A stretch of 64,000 nucleotides of DNA. Origin: Clostridia bacterium. GTDB lineage: Bacteria > Bacillota > Clostridia > Oscillospirales > Acutalibacteraceae. The number at the start of each line of letters is the position of its first letter. The stretch's first letter is position 1. Both the position numbers and the translations under genes were made by a program. Below the pieces are notes generated by a model, which did no database searches, had not been told where the DNA came from, and saw only the letters and a list, made by a program, of their open reading frames with translations. The stretch lies in NCBI GenBank assembly GCA_017503785.1, contig JAFVSK010000023.1:1-64000 (forward strand). The letters run 5' to 3'. Shown here in pieces: positions 28,794-37,462 of the stretch.

Positions 28794-29804
28794 ATGAAAC
28801 GGATCGGCTTGATTCTTCTCGGTTTGACGGTGCTTTTGGCATCTCTTTGCGGCTGCGATGCGAAAGAGACACAAAAAACATCAGAGACGACAACGACGAC
28901 AACGATAACCGCGCCATCGGATACGCAGTGGCGATTGCGCTCCGTCAGCATCGAAGCGGATGATATTTTCTATTCGCAAGGCACACCGAACTATCAATTT
29001 TGTGTTATCCAAAAAGGTGAAAAATACGGTATTGTTGATTTTGGAGGTACTGTCATCGTTCCCATCGAATATCCGGCCATTAGTCTCAGAGAAATCGCCC
29101 CACACAGCCCGATTACCGTACTGACGGCTCTAGACTACCCCAATGCCTGGCATTTTGAAGCCGACGGCACCGTCTCTCCCGTCGAATACGACGCCTGGGG
29201 ATACACGGATGGATACGATGTGTACTGGCATAACGACGCGCCCGTTCTCTCCTGCCACGATGAATTTATAAAGCCCTTCACATATAAGGATTATGTGGAA
29301 CTGACCGATCCGCGCGGCTCACTCGGCTCATACGTTGTCGACGCGACGCCCGTGCTCGCTATACGGGAGATCGTCGCTCTCAACGAAAACCCCGAGCATC
29401 CCGAACTCATGGTTGAAAAGCTTTCCGACAACTATGCCCTTTTTGATGCAAAAAAGCAAACCTTGATTACGGATTTCATCTATGAGGATTACGCCTATAT
29501 CGGATTCGTCGACGGATTGGCGGCGGTTAAAAAGAACGGTAAATGGGGTTACATCCGCGAGGATGGCACTGCTGTGACCGAGTTTATCTACGATGCCGTG
29601 TACGAAGACCCTTGGATGGGTGCTGATCTGTATTCTGTCACCAACGGCTACATCGTTGTCCGTCGCGGCGATAAGTACGGTTTAATTGATAAAAGAGGAA
29701 AAACCATCATCGAACCTGTCTATGAGAATATCACCGCCGTGACCGACAAGGGGCTTTTCTGGCTCAAGAAGGACGGCGTGTGGCACGTAGGCGAGATCCT
29801 GTAA
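28794..29804 (+). CDS. WG-repeat lipoprotein
   Basis: A 336-residue secreted protein. Residues 1-20 form a lipoprotein signal with lipobox LCGC (Cys21), followed by a Thr-rich linker (about 30-40). At least three WG-type repeats are visible: KYGIVDFGGTVIVPIEY, KWGYIREDGTAVTEFIYD and KYGLIDKRGKTIIEPVYE. These short beta repeats occur in surface proteins of Clostridia and their ligands are mostly unknown. AGGGAGGCG precedes the ATG. A single-gene unit between two copies of the same terminator, which suggests the gene arrived or duplicated as a cassette. Confidence 0.85.
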   Translation: MKRIGLILLGLTVLLASLCGCDAKETQKTSETTTTTTITAPSDTQWRLRSVSIEADDIFYSQGTPNYQFCVIQKGEKYGIVDFGGTVIVPIEYPAISLREIAPHSPITVLTALDYPNAWHFEADGTVSPVEYDAWGYTDGYDVYWHNDAPVLSCHDEFIKPFTYKDYVELTDPRGSLGSYVVDATPVLAIREIVALNENPEHPELMVEKLSDNYALFDAKKQTLITDFIYEDYAYIGFVDGLAAVKKNGKWGYIREDGTAVTEFIYDAVYEDPWMGADLYSVTNGYIVVRRGDKYGLIDKRGKTIIEPVYENITAVTDKGLFWLKKDGVWHVGEIL

Positions 29805-29816
29805 GTAGCACAACAC

Positions 29817-29854
29817 AAAAGCGGAGAAAGACGGTTGTCTTTCTCCGCTTTTTT
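29817..29854. terminator. Terminator after the WG-repeat gene (copy 2 of the repeat)
   Basis: Identical over 38 bases to the terminator at 28677-28714. It lies between convergent genes and can work on both strands. Confidence 0.93.
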
Positions 29855-29858
29855 CAGC

Positions 29859-30032
29859 TTATTTGCACTCGAACGACTGGCAGTCCGTGCACTGGCAATC
29901 GGTGGGGTTCATTTCGTGCGTACCCACCTGGATCGAGTTCAGCGAGCAGTAGTTGCCCTGCGAGCAATGATAACGACACTGCTGCACGGTGCACTGGATC
30001 GCCTTGTTTTCCTTACAAGTGTTGGTTTCCAT
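29859..30032 (-). CDS. DUF1540 cysteine-rich small protein
   Basis: A 57-residue protein with nine cysteines. The pattern IQCTVQQCRYHCSQGNYCSLNSIQVG ends in CTDCQSF, as in DUF1540 proteins of spore-forming Firmicutes, thought to bind metal. ATG 30032 has AAGGAGGTACCGG upstream. Function unknown. It follows the 50-residue peptide gene by 98 bases and may have its own promoter. Confidence 0.85.
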   Translation of the reverse strand: METNTCKENKAIQCTVQQCRYHCSQGNYCSLNSIQVGTHEMNPTDCQCTDCQSFECK

Positions 30033-30130
30033 ACCGGTACCTCCTTCAGCTGATTCGACGGACACAACAATGCCGCCACAACTAGTTTACCCGGCTGTAA
30101 CCAAAATACACGATTGGAAAATTTTAAAAA

Positions 30131-30283
30131 TCACACCCACGGTGTCCAAACGCCGCTTTGCGTTTGTGCGTAGGTCTGCGGCTCATCGCCATCGTCCACG
30201 CTGAGCGAAGCCAGCTGCTCCGGCATAGTCAGGGTTAACAGCTCCATTTCAGGTGATACATAGGTCTTCTTTTGCGATGCCAT
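30131..30283 (-). CDS. Small 50-residue peptide with leader-like Y-x-x-P motif
   Basis: A short reading frame, ATG 30283 to TGA 30131, with AAAGGA nine bases upstream. The peptide starts MASQKKTYVSPEMELLTL, turns acidic (DDGDE near 30-34) and ends TQSGVWTPWV. The Lys-Lys-x-Tyr-x-x-Pro-x-(Leu/Met) arrangement resembles the leader motif that PqqD-type domains bind in lasso and related peptides. It starts 14 bases after the engB stop codon, on the same strand, so it can be read from that operon. It may be a modified-peptide precursor or simply an uncharacterised small protein. Confidence 0.6.
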   Translation of the reverse strand: MASQKKTYVSPEMELLTLTMPEQLASLSVDDGDEPQTYAQTQSGVWTPWV

Positions 30284-30297
30284 ACGTCTTCATCCTT

Positions 30298-30882
30298 TCA
30301 TTCTTCTGTAACTTCTGCCAAAATTGCACGAAGCTCGTCCACGCCTTCGCCGTTTAACGAGGAAAACGGAATGTATTGCAATCCCTCGTAGTCGGCAAAG
30401 GCTTCGGCGAATACCGCCATCTGTGCTTCGCGTTGCGATTTGTTCAGCTTATCCGATTTGGTAAGCACCACCACGAACGGCAAGCCGCTTTCCGCCAAGG
30501 CTTCCAGCATTTGCTTGTCATCGGCTGTGGGCGGATGACGCATATCAATGAGCTGCAACACTAGGCGCAAGTCACGGTCGTCACCTAAATACCCACCGAT
30601 CGCCTCGGAAAATCGTTGCTTTTCCGAGCGTGACAGCTTGGCATAGCCGTAGCCCGGCAGATCGACCAAGCGCATCGTATCCAACCGATAAAAGTTCACG
30701 GTGATAGTCTTACCGGGAGTGGCGCTGGTGCGCGCCAACGATTTGCGGTTAAGCACCCGATTGATGAGTGAGGACTTACCCACGTTGGAACGCCCCGATA
30801 CGGCCACCTCCGGCAACTCCGACGGCGGCAGCTGGCTGCCGATTCCTACCGATAATTCAAATTGCGCGGATTCGATTTTCAT
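30298..30882 (-). CDS. engB: Ribosome biogenesis GTP-binding protein EngB (YsxC/YihA)
   Basis: A 194-residue GTPase for large-subunit assembly. G1 is GRSNVGKSS, the switch region has TSATPGKT, G3 is DLPGYGYA and G4 is LTKSDK. The ribosome binding site AAGGAGG lies within the end of lon, 16 bases away. The lon-engB order is conserved in Firmicutes. Confidence 0.96.
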   Translation of the reverse strand: MKIESAQFELSVGIGSQLPPSELPEVAVSGRSNVGKSSLINRVLNRKSLARTSATPGKTITVNFYRLDTMRLVDLPGYGYAKLSRSEKQRFSEAIGGYLGDDRDLRLVLQLIDMRHPPTADDKQMLEALAESGLPFVVVLTKSDKLNKSQREAQMAVFAEAFADYEGLQYIPFSSLNGEGVDELRAILAEVTEE

Positions 30883-30898
30883 AACTGCCGCCTCCTTC

Positions 30899-33232
30899 TT
30901 ACATGCGCAACGCCGTTTTCAGCACAGTGTCCATACTGCGTGCGGTAACAAAGTTCAGTTTACCTCGCACCGCCTCATCCAACTCTGCCAGATCGGGCTC
31001 GTTGGCCTGCGGTATCACCACCGTCGTTAAATTGTGACGGTAGGCCGCCATGGTTTTTTCTTTTAAGCCGCCAATGGGCAGCACGCGGCCGCGCAGCGAG
31101 ATCTCGCCCGTCATAGCCACGTCGTGACGAACGGGAATTCCCGTAAGCGCCGACACCATTGCCGTTGCCATCGTAACACCGGCCGAAGGACCGTCCTTAG
31201 GCACAGCGCCCTCCGGTACGTGAATGTGAATATCCTTCGTCTTGTAGAAATCGCCGTCGATCTTCCAGTCGTCGGCGCGGGAACGCACGTAACTGATCGC
31301 CGCACGCGCCGATTCCTTCATCACGTCACCCAACGAGCCGGTCAGCTCCACCTTGCCGGTGCCGTCCATAACGGCCACCTCAACCGGCATGGTTTCACCG
31401 CCCACGGCCGTCCACGCCAGGCCGTTCACCACACCCACCTCGTCGGTTTTGGCGGTTTCATCGTCCTTGAAACGGCGCGGGCCAAGATACTCTTCCACAC
31501 TATCGGGACGGATAGACAAACTCGTCACTTCGCCGGAAACGATTTTCTGCGCGCTCTTGCGGCACAGCGTTCCCAACGCACGCTCTAAATTACGCACACC
31601 GCCTTCGCGGGTGTAGCCGTCGATCAACAGACGAAGCGTGGCATCGGTAATGCGCAGCTGGCGACTGCTTAACCCGTTTTGCTTCAGCTGCTTTTTCACC
31701 AAATGCTTGCGGGCGATATGAAACTTTTCCTCGGCCGTGTAGCTGGACAGGGTAATCACGTCCATGCGGTCATACAGCGGTGCGGGAATATCCTCGGCCG
31801 TGTTCGCGGTGGTAATGAACAACACCTGCGACAGGTCGTAAGGCATTTCTAAGTAATGGTCACGGAACGCCACATTCTGCTCGGTATCCAGCACCTCCAG
31901 CAGCGCCGACGACGGATCGCCGTTCGGCGACGAGGCCAGCTTGTCGATCTCATCCAGCAATATCAGCGGATTGGAGGTTTTTGCCTGCACAAGAGCCTCA
32001 ACAATACGGCCGGCTTTGGAACCGATATACGTGCGGCGGTGACCGCGGATCTCGGCCTCGTCACGCACGCCGCCGAGCGACACGCGCACGTAGGTGCGGC
32101 CCAATGCCTCGGCAATGGATTTGGCAATGGAGGTCTTACCCACGCCGGGAGGGCCCACAAGGCAAATTACCTGCCCTTTGGTGCCGCCCGTGAGGCAACG
32201 CACTGCCAGTAATTCCAGAATACGTTCTTTCACTTTTTTTAAGCCGTAGTGATCGCGCTCCAGCACGGCGCTTGCAGCCTCTAAATCCAACCGTTCCTCG
32301 GAATACACACCCCACGGCAGGCTAAGGCAGGTATCCAAATACAAGCGGATCACCGTGGCCTCGTGTGAACCAAACGGCATTTTTGCCAATTTGTCACATT
32401 CCTTCAGCAGCTTTTGCTCCACGTCCTCCGGCAAGTGACGTTCGCGGATGGTGCGGCGCAATTCCTCCGACTCACCCAGCGGATCATCCTCCTCGCCCAG
32501 CTCCGAGGCGATCACCTTCATTTGCTCGTGGAGATAATAGTCGCGCTGATTTTTATCAATAGACGCTTGTACGCGCTGCTCAATGCCGCGCTCCAGTTCC
32601 AAAATCTCATTTTCACTCACCAGAAGCCGCAGCACTGCTTGCAGGCGTTCCTCCAGCGTGAGAGCATCCAGCACCGGCTGTTTTTCCTCGGCAGGTGCCG
32701 GCAGCGCATCGGCAATAAGATCGGGCAACAGCCCAATATCACGGCACAAGGCCACGCGGTTGCGCACGTCCTCGGTGATCTCGCCGGACAAGGTAGCATA
32801 GCGAATAAACTGTGCATGACATTCCCGACGGTAAGCCGCTGCTGCAGACGGGTCACGCAGGCTACGCGTTAAGCACTCTTTCACTTCGACCATGCACACC
32901 GGATCGTTTTGGATCACGGTGCGAATCCGTGCGCGGTACTGTGCTTCCACCGTTACACGCAAGGTGTCCGACGGCATACGCAGTACCTGACGAACACGCA
33001 CCACCACACCGGTCTGACACAGTTGATCGAGGGTGGGATCGTCGTCCTCTACGTTGGTTTGCGAAACTAAAAACAGGCATTGATCGGCTGCCATAGCCTC
33101 CTGCAGGGCGGCTATGGATTTTTCGCGCCCCACGTCGAAATGAACCGAGGTTTGCGGAAACACCACCAATCCGCGCAGTGCCAACAGCGGCAACGTGGCA
33201 ATGCGCGATACCCTTCTTTGTAACGAATTCAT
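30899..33232 (-). CDS. lon: ATP-dependent protease Lon
   Basis: A 777-residue LonA. The N-terminal substrate domain starts at LPLLALRGLVVFPQT, the AAA domain has Walker A GPPGVGKTS and Walker B ILLDEIDK, and the protease domain has the catalytic serine in KDGPSAGVTMA and lysine in GGLKEKTMAA. It degrades misfolded and regulatory proteins in the cytoplasm. ATG 33232 is eleven bases after AGGAG; an in-frame GTG at 33244 overlaps that site. Same strand as clpX. Confidence 0.97.
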   Translation of the reverse strand: MNSLQRRVSRIATLPLLALRGLVVFPQTSVHFDVGREKSIAALQEAMAADQCLFLVSQTNVEDDDPTLDQLCQTGVVVRVRQVLRMPSDTLRVTVEAQYRARIRTVIQNDPVCMVEVKECLTRSLRDPSAAAAYRRECHAQFIRYATLSGEITEDVRNRVALCRDIGLLPDLIADALPAPAEEKQPVLDALTLEERLQAVLRLLVSENEILELERGIEQRVQASIDKNQRDYYLHEQMKVIASELGEEDDPLGESEELRRTIRERHLPEDVEQKLLKECDKLAKMPFGSHEATVIRLYLDTCLSLPWGVYSEERLDLEAASAVLERDHYGLKKVKERILELLAVRCLTGGTKGQVICLVGPPGVGKTSIAKSIAEALGRTYVRVSLGGVRDEAEIRGHRRTYIGSKAGRIVEALVQAKTSNPLILLDEIDKLASSPNGDPSSALLEVLDTEQNVAFRDHYLEMPYDLSQVLFITTANTAEDIPAPLYDRMDVITLSSYTAEEKFHIARKHLVKKQLKQNGLSSRQLRITDATLRLLIDGYTREGGVRNLERALGTLCRKSAQKIVSGEVTSLSIRPDSVEEYLGPRRFKDDETAKTDEVGVVNGLAWTAVGGETMPVEVAVMDGTGKVELTGSLGDVMKESARAAISYVRSRADDWKIDGDFYKTKDIHIHVPEGAVPKDGPSAGVTMATAMVSALTGIPVRHDVAMTGEISLRGRVLPIGGLKEKTMAAYRHNLTTVVIPQANEPDLAELDEAVRGKLNFVTARSMDTVLKTALRM

Positions 33233-33252
33233 AGCTTTTGTCACTCCTGTTT

Positions 33253-33317
33253 GTCGGTACCGTACCGACGTAGCGAAAAGTCAGCAATCGACAGCCATTA
33301 GCGCCGATTGCTGACTT
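33253..33317 (-). terminator. Two stem-loops between clpX and lon
   Basis: A 13-base-pair stem (33278-33290 with 33305-33317) followed on the minus strand by TTTTCG, and a palindrome GTCGGTAC-C-GTACCGAC (33253-33269) directly before the lon ribosome binding site. The first may be a weak terminator, giving partial read-through into lon. Confidence 0.6.
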
Positions 33318-33335
33318 GATATACCATAATGCGCG

Positions 33336-34637
33336 TTATGCTGTCACCTTACGGCGGGCAGGCTTTTTGCCCGGGGCCTTAATGCGCGTGGGCTTTTTGT
33401 CGGGGTTTTTCACAAGCTCCGGCATAGCGCCATCTTCCACGCAAGCACGGGTGATGATCACCTTTTCCACCGTGTATTCGGTGGGCAGCACAAACATCAA
33501 TTCGGTGAGTAATTCTTCCATAACCGAACGCAAACCGCGAGCACCGGTGTTACGTTTCAGCGTTTTTTCAGCCACAGCCGTTAACGCATCGGGTTCGAAC
33601 ACCAGTTCCACACCGTCCATCTTCAAAAGACTGACGTACTGCTTCAGCAACGCGTTTTTGGGGCAGCTCAAGATCTGTACCAGTGCGTCTGCATCCAACG
33701 GCTGCAGCGCGGTAATCACCGGCATGCGACCCACCAGTTCGGGGATCAAGCCGTATTTGATAAGATCCTGCGGCACGACCTGACGGTAAATTTCGCCCTG
33801 GTCCATATCCTTTTTGGATTTCACCTCGTTGCCGAAGCCCATGGCACCGGACGAAATGCGCTTTTCGACGATCTTTTCGATACCATCGAAGGCACCACCC
33901 AAAATGAACAGAATGTTGCTGGTATCAATTTGAATAAATTCCTGCTGCGGATGCTTGCGGCCGCCACCGGGAGGCACGTTGGAAACCGTGCCCTCCAGGA
34001 TCTTCAAAAGCGCCTGCTGCACGCCCTCACCGCTGACATCGCGGGTGATAGACGGGTTTTCGCTGCGGCGAGCGATCTTGTCGATCTCATCCACGTAGAT
34101 GATGCCGCGCTGTGCGCGTTCCACGTTGCCCTCGGCCGCTTGAATAAGACGAAGCAGGATATTCTCCACGTCTTCGCCCACGTAGCCGGCTTCGGTTAAC
34201 GTGGTGGCATCGGCAATGGCGAACGGCACGTTTAAGGTTTTTGCCAAGGTTTGCGCCAGTGCAGTCTTACCCACACCAGTGGGACCCAGCAGCAGCACGT
34301 TGCTTTTGCCGATCTCCACGTCGCTCTCCTTTTGCATGAAGATACGCTTATAGTGATTGTACACCGCCACCGACAAGGCTACCTTTGCGGCATCCTGCCC
34401 CACAACGTATTCGTCCAACAATTTTTTGATTTCCTTCGGAGTGGGCAGCGTGAACGAAGAATCGGAATCCATGGCGCGCTTACTGAAATGTGTGCCATCC
34501 TCCAAAATTTCGGTGCACAGCTCGATACACTCGTTGCAAATATACACTCCGGGGCCGGCGATCAGGCGATATACCTCATCCTGTGCTTTCCCGCAAAAGG
34601 AGCAGCAAATCGGTCGGTTTTCGTCGCTCTTCGGCAT
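33336..34637 (-). CDS. clpX: ATP-dependent Clp protease ATP-binding subunit ClpX
   Basis: A 433-residue AAA+ unfoldase that feeds substrates to ClpP. The zinc-binding N-domain is [19 protein letters not shown]...C..C (about 12-37). Walker A is GPTGVGKTA, the pore loop is GYVG, Walker B is [10 protein letters not shown], sensor region [10 protein letters not shown] Lys/Arg-rich tail (about 410-433) is longer than usual. Upstream clpP and tig complete the classic order. Confidence 0.97.
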   Translation of the reverse strand: MPKSDENRPICCSFCGKAQDEVYRLIAGPGVYICNECIELCTEILEDGTHFSKRAMDSDSSFTLPTPKEIKKLLDEYVVGQDAAKVALSVAVYNHYKRIFMQKESDVEIGKSNVLLLGPTGVGKTALAQTLAKTLNVPFAIADATTLTEAGYVGEDVENILLRLIQAAEGNVERAQRGIIYVDEIDKIARRSENPSITRDVSGEGVQQALLKILEGTVSNVPPGGGRKHPQQEFIQIDTSNILFILGGAFDGIEKIVEKRISSGAMGFGNEVKSKKDMDQGEIYRQVVPQDLIKYGLIPELVGRMPVITALQPLDADALVQILSCPKNALLKQYVSLLKMDGVELVFEPDALTAVAEKTLKRNTGARGLRSVMEELLTELMFVLPTEYTVEKVIITRACVEDGAMPELVKNPDKKPTRIKAPGKKPARRKVTA

Positions 34638-34671
34638 GTGTCGTACCTCTCTGTTTCTGTGTTTGGTCGGC

Positions 34672-35256
34672 TTACGGACGCTTTTCTACGATCTTATCAA
34701 TGATACCGTATTTCACAGCGTCCTCGGCAGTCATCCAATTATCGCGATCGGTATCGCGCTCAACGGTTTCCAGCGGCTGGCCGGTCATTTGCGCAAGCAG
34801 GGTGTTCATACGGTTGCGGATGAACAAAATGTGCTCGGCCTGGATCTTAATATCGCTGGCCTGACCCTGCGCACCGCCAAGCGGCTGATGGATCATGATC
34901 TCGCTGTTCGGCAGTGCCAAGCGTTTGCCCGGTGCACCGGCAGCCAGCAGAAACGCGCCCATGCTTGCTGCCAAGCCAACACAGATAGTGGATACGTCGC
35001 ACTTGATAAACTGCATCGTATCGTAAATGGCCATACCCGCGGAAATGGAACCGCCGGGCGAGTTGATATACAAGTGGATATCCTTATCCGGGTCCTGCCC
35101 CTCCAAGAACAGAAGCTGGGCAACCACCAACGAGGCCGTCGTATCGTTCACTTGATCCGACAACAAAATAATACGATCGTTAAGCAGACGGGAAAAAATA
35201 TCGTAGCTGCGTTCGCCGCGGCTGGTCTGCTCCACAACATAGGGAATGAAACTCAT
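34672..35256 (-). CDS. clpP: ATP-dependent Clp protease proteolytic subunit ClpP
   Basis: A 194-residue serine protease that forms the 14-mer barrel used by ClpX. The catalytic triad is visible: Ser in [11 protein letters not shown], His in IMIHQPLGG, Asp in [10 protein letters not shown]. Length typical. It sits 34 bases before clpX. Confidence 0.97.
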   Translation of the reverse strand: MSFIPYVVEQTSRGERSYDIFSRLLNDRIILLSDQVNDTTASLVVAQLLFLEGQDPDKDIHLYINSPGGSISAGMAIYDTMQFIKCDVSTICVGLAASMGAFLLAAGAPGKRLALPNSEIMIHQPLGGAQGQASDIKIQAEHILFIRNRMNTLLAQMTGQPLETVERDTDRDNWMTAEDAVKYGIIDKIVEKRP

Positions 35257-35304
35257 AAATGCTCATCCTTTCTTCTGTAATACTATGGGACGGGAATGAA
35301 AGGC

Positions 35305-36624
35305 TTATTCAGCCTTTTCTGCCTTCTTGGCTTTGGTAGCCTTGGCGGGAGCCACAGCGTTGGCCTTCACCAGTTCCATGGCCTTGCTCACGGCCAGATC
35401 GCCGCGGATGCTGGCTTCGGGAATGAGCGACTTGATCTTCTCCACTTCCATGGAATACTGATCGGCATACTTTTTGAACTCGGCTTCCACGTCCTCATCG
35501 GAGGGGGCGATGTTCTCAAGCTGTGCCACCTTTTCCAGAGCCAGGCGAATCTTAACCGATTTCTCGGCCTGCTCGCGGAAGCCGCCGCGGAAAGCAGCCA
35601 TATCCATGCCCGTGTACTTCAAGTAGGTGTCGAGATCCAGGCCCTGCATCTGCAGACGGTAGCCGAAATCCTGCACGCTTTCGTTTACACGGTTTTCAAA
35701 CATTGCTTCGGGAATTTCGCCCTGCACAGCGGCGCACAGCTGCTCCATCAGTTCGGTTTCGAACGCTTCGTCAGCGGCACGCTCTTTCTGCTGCTTCAGC
35801 TTGGCCTTGGTGTCGGCCTTCAGCTCGTCCAGCGTATCGAACTCGCTGCAATCCTTGGCGAACTCATCGTTCAGTTCGGGAAGCTCCTTCACCTTGATCT
35901 CGTGCAGCAGGCACTTGAACACGGCAGGCTTGCCGGCGAGCTCGGCTGCATGATACTCTTCGGGGAAGGTAACCTCAACGTCGAACGCCTCTTCGGGCTT
36001 CTTGCCGACGATCTGATCTTCAAAGCCGGGGATGAACTGGCCGGAGCCCAGCACCAGCGTGTGGTTCTCTGCCTTGCCGCCCTCGAAAGCCACGCCGTCA
36101 ACGTAACCGTCGAAGTCGAACACCACGGTGTCGCCCTCGGCGGCAGCGCGGTCTTCCACCGTTACCAAACGGGAGTTACGATCCTGCAGCTTCTCCAGCT
36201 CGGCCTTGATCTCGTCTTCCTTCACGGAAACGGCCTTTTTCTTAGCCTTCAGGCCCTTGTACTCAGTCAGCTCGATCTCGGGCTTCACGGTGATGACCGC
36301 CTTGAAGCACAAGCCCTCGGCGCCAACCGAAACAACGTCGAGATCGACCTTGTCTTCCACGTACTCATAGCCCGACTCGCGGATCGCTTCGTCCAGCGCG
36401 GTGGGATATAGATCGTTGATCGCATCCTCATAGAACACGCCGGTGCCGTACATCTTTTCCACGATAGCACGGGGAGCCTTGCCCTTACGGAAACCGGGAA
36501 CGTTGATCTTGCCAACGTTCTTGCGATAGGCAGCGGAAACCGCTGCTTCAAACGCCTCGGCGCCGACCTCGATCTCGAGCTCCACGCGATTGGTTTCTAC
36601 TTTGTTTGCCTGCTTTAATGCCAT
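35305..36624 (-). CDS. tig: Trigger factor, ribosome-associated chaperone
   Basis: A 439-residue Tig. The ribosome-binding signature is GFRKGKAPRAIVEK near 44-57, a peptidyl-prolyl isomerase domain covers about 150-240 and the long C-terminal arm follows. It receives nascent chains at the exit tunnel. The tail is Ala/Lys-rich (about 425-439). AGGAGGCAACTATC precedes the ATG. First gene of tig-clpP-clpX-lon-engB. Confidence 0.96.
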   Translation of the reverse strand: MALKQANKVETNRVELEIEVGAEAFEAAVSAAYRKNVGKINVPGFRKGKAPRAIVEKMYGTGVFYEDAINDLYPTALDEAIRESGYEYVEDKVDLDVVSVGAEGLCFKAVITVKPEIELTEYKGLKAKKKAVSVKEDEIKAELEKLQDRNSRLVTVEDRAAAEGDTVVFDFDGYVDGVAFEGGKAENHTLVLGSGQFIPGFEDQIVGKKPEEAFDVEVTFPEEYHAAELAGKPAVFKCLLHEIKVKELPELNDEFAKDCSEFDTLDELKADTKAKLKQQKERAADEAFETELMEQLCAAVQGEIPEAMFENRVNESVQDFGYRLQMQGLDLDTYLKYTGMDMAAFRGGFREQAEKSVKIRLALEKVAQLENIAPSDEDVEAEFKKYADQYSMEVEKIKSLIPEASIRGDLAVSKAMELVKANAVAPAKATKAKKAEKAE

Positions 36625-36657
36625 GATAGTTGCCTCCTACGATTTATAAATCCTTGA

Positions 36658-36695
36658 ATACAAGTGACTTGTATCATAAATACAAGTTATTGTAT
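36658..36695. promoter_or_regulatory. Tandem palindromic operators before tig
   Basis: Two inverted repeats: ATACAAGT-G-ACTTGTAT (36658-36674, perfect) and ATACAA-GTTA-TTGTAT (36680-36695, perfect). Their centres are about 22 bases apart, two helical turns. On the minus strand TGATACAAT (36691-36699) can serve as an extended -10 for tig, so bound repressor would cover the transcription start. They do not resemble the direct GGTCAAA heptads of CtsR or the CIRCE element of HrcA. Confidence 0.65.
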
Positions 36696-36754
36696 CATAT
36701 TCTTTGGAAAATTTCTACTGTATTTTCTCATTTTTTAAGGTTTTTCTTAACTTT

Positions 36755-37447
36755 TTAATCAGAAATCAGCATAGGACAGAAGCTTAACGCATCACACGAA
36801 GTAAGTTTGAACTGAATCCCCTGCCATTCGCCCTGAAACGCTTGGCGAATACCGGCGCCGTGTAGGTGGCCATAGTAGCACCGCTTCACCGCAAAACCGC
36901 GCAGCACCTCTAAAAGTTCCGTGCACTCTTTTCCGTCGAACAGCGGCGGGTAGTGTAAGAACACCACAGGCTCCAGCCCGGTTTTGGTTGCCGCCTCCAG
37001 TGAGGCTTGCAGCCGTGCCGCTTCGCGGCGCAGGATCTTGCCGTTATCCTCCTCGGTATCGTCATAAAACCAGCCGCGGGTGCCGCACACGGCAAAGCGA
37101 CCGTCGACCTCCACCGCATCATTATGGACGATGGTAAGCGAATCTAAACCGTGCTCGCTGAAAAAGGTGTCCATTTTGCGGCGCGTACACCACCAATAAT
37201 CGTGATTGCCCTTAAACAGCAGTTTACGTCCCGGTAACGATTGCAAAAACGTGAAATCCTGCAGGGTCTCCTCTAAGGTCATGGCCCACGATACGTCACC
37301 GGCGATCACCACCGTATCCTCCGGACGGACGAGGGCGCGCCAATTCTTTTCCAACCGCTCCACATAGTCGTCCCAGCCACGAAACACGGTCATCGACTTG
37401 TTCGTACTAAGCGACAAATGGGTGTCGGACAACACGAACAATGCCAC
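36755..37447 (-). CDS. Metallophosphoesterase (calcineurin-like)
   Basis: A 230-residue phosphoesterase with the full metal-binding set: SDTHL (5-11), GDVSWAM, GNHDYWW, a histidine in FLHYPPLF and YGHLHGAG. Substrate unknown; relatives hydrolyse nucleotides or phosphoproteins. The GTG start is eight bases after the thrC stop region, so it is likely co-transcribed with thrC. Confidence 0.88.
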   Translation of the reverse strand: MALFVLSDTHLSLSTNKSMTVFRGWDDYVERLEKNWRALVRPEDTVVIAGDVSWAMTLEETLQDFTFLQSLPGRKLLFKGNHDYWWCTRRKMDTFFSEHGLDSLTIVHNDAVEVDGRFAVCGTRGWFYDDTEEDNGKILRREAARLQASLEAATKTGLEPVVFLHYPPLFDGKECTELLEVLRGFAVKRCYYGHLHGAGIRQAFQGEWQGIQFKLTSCDALSFCPMLISD

Positions 37448-37462
37448 ACGTTCACCCCGTTC

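Noticed and set aside
30033-30130. Sigma-F/G-type promoter for the DUF1540 gene (GGGTAAACTA on the minus strand)
   Set aside because: The -10 is close to consensus but no -35 lies at the right distance.
35296-36411. 371-codon open frame antisense to tig
   Set aside because: Leu/His-rich antisense translation; tig is certain on the minus strand.
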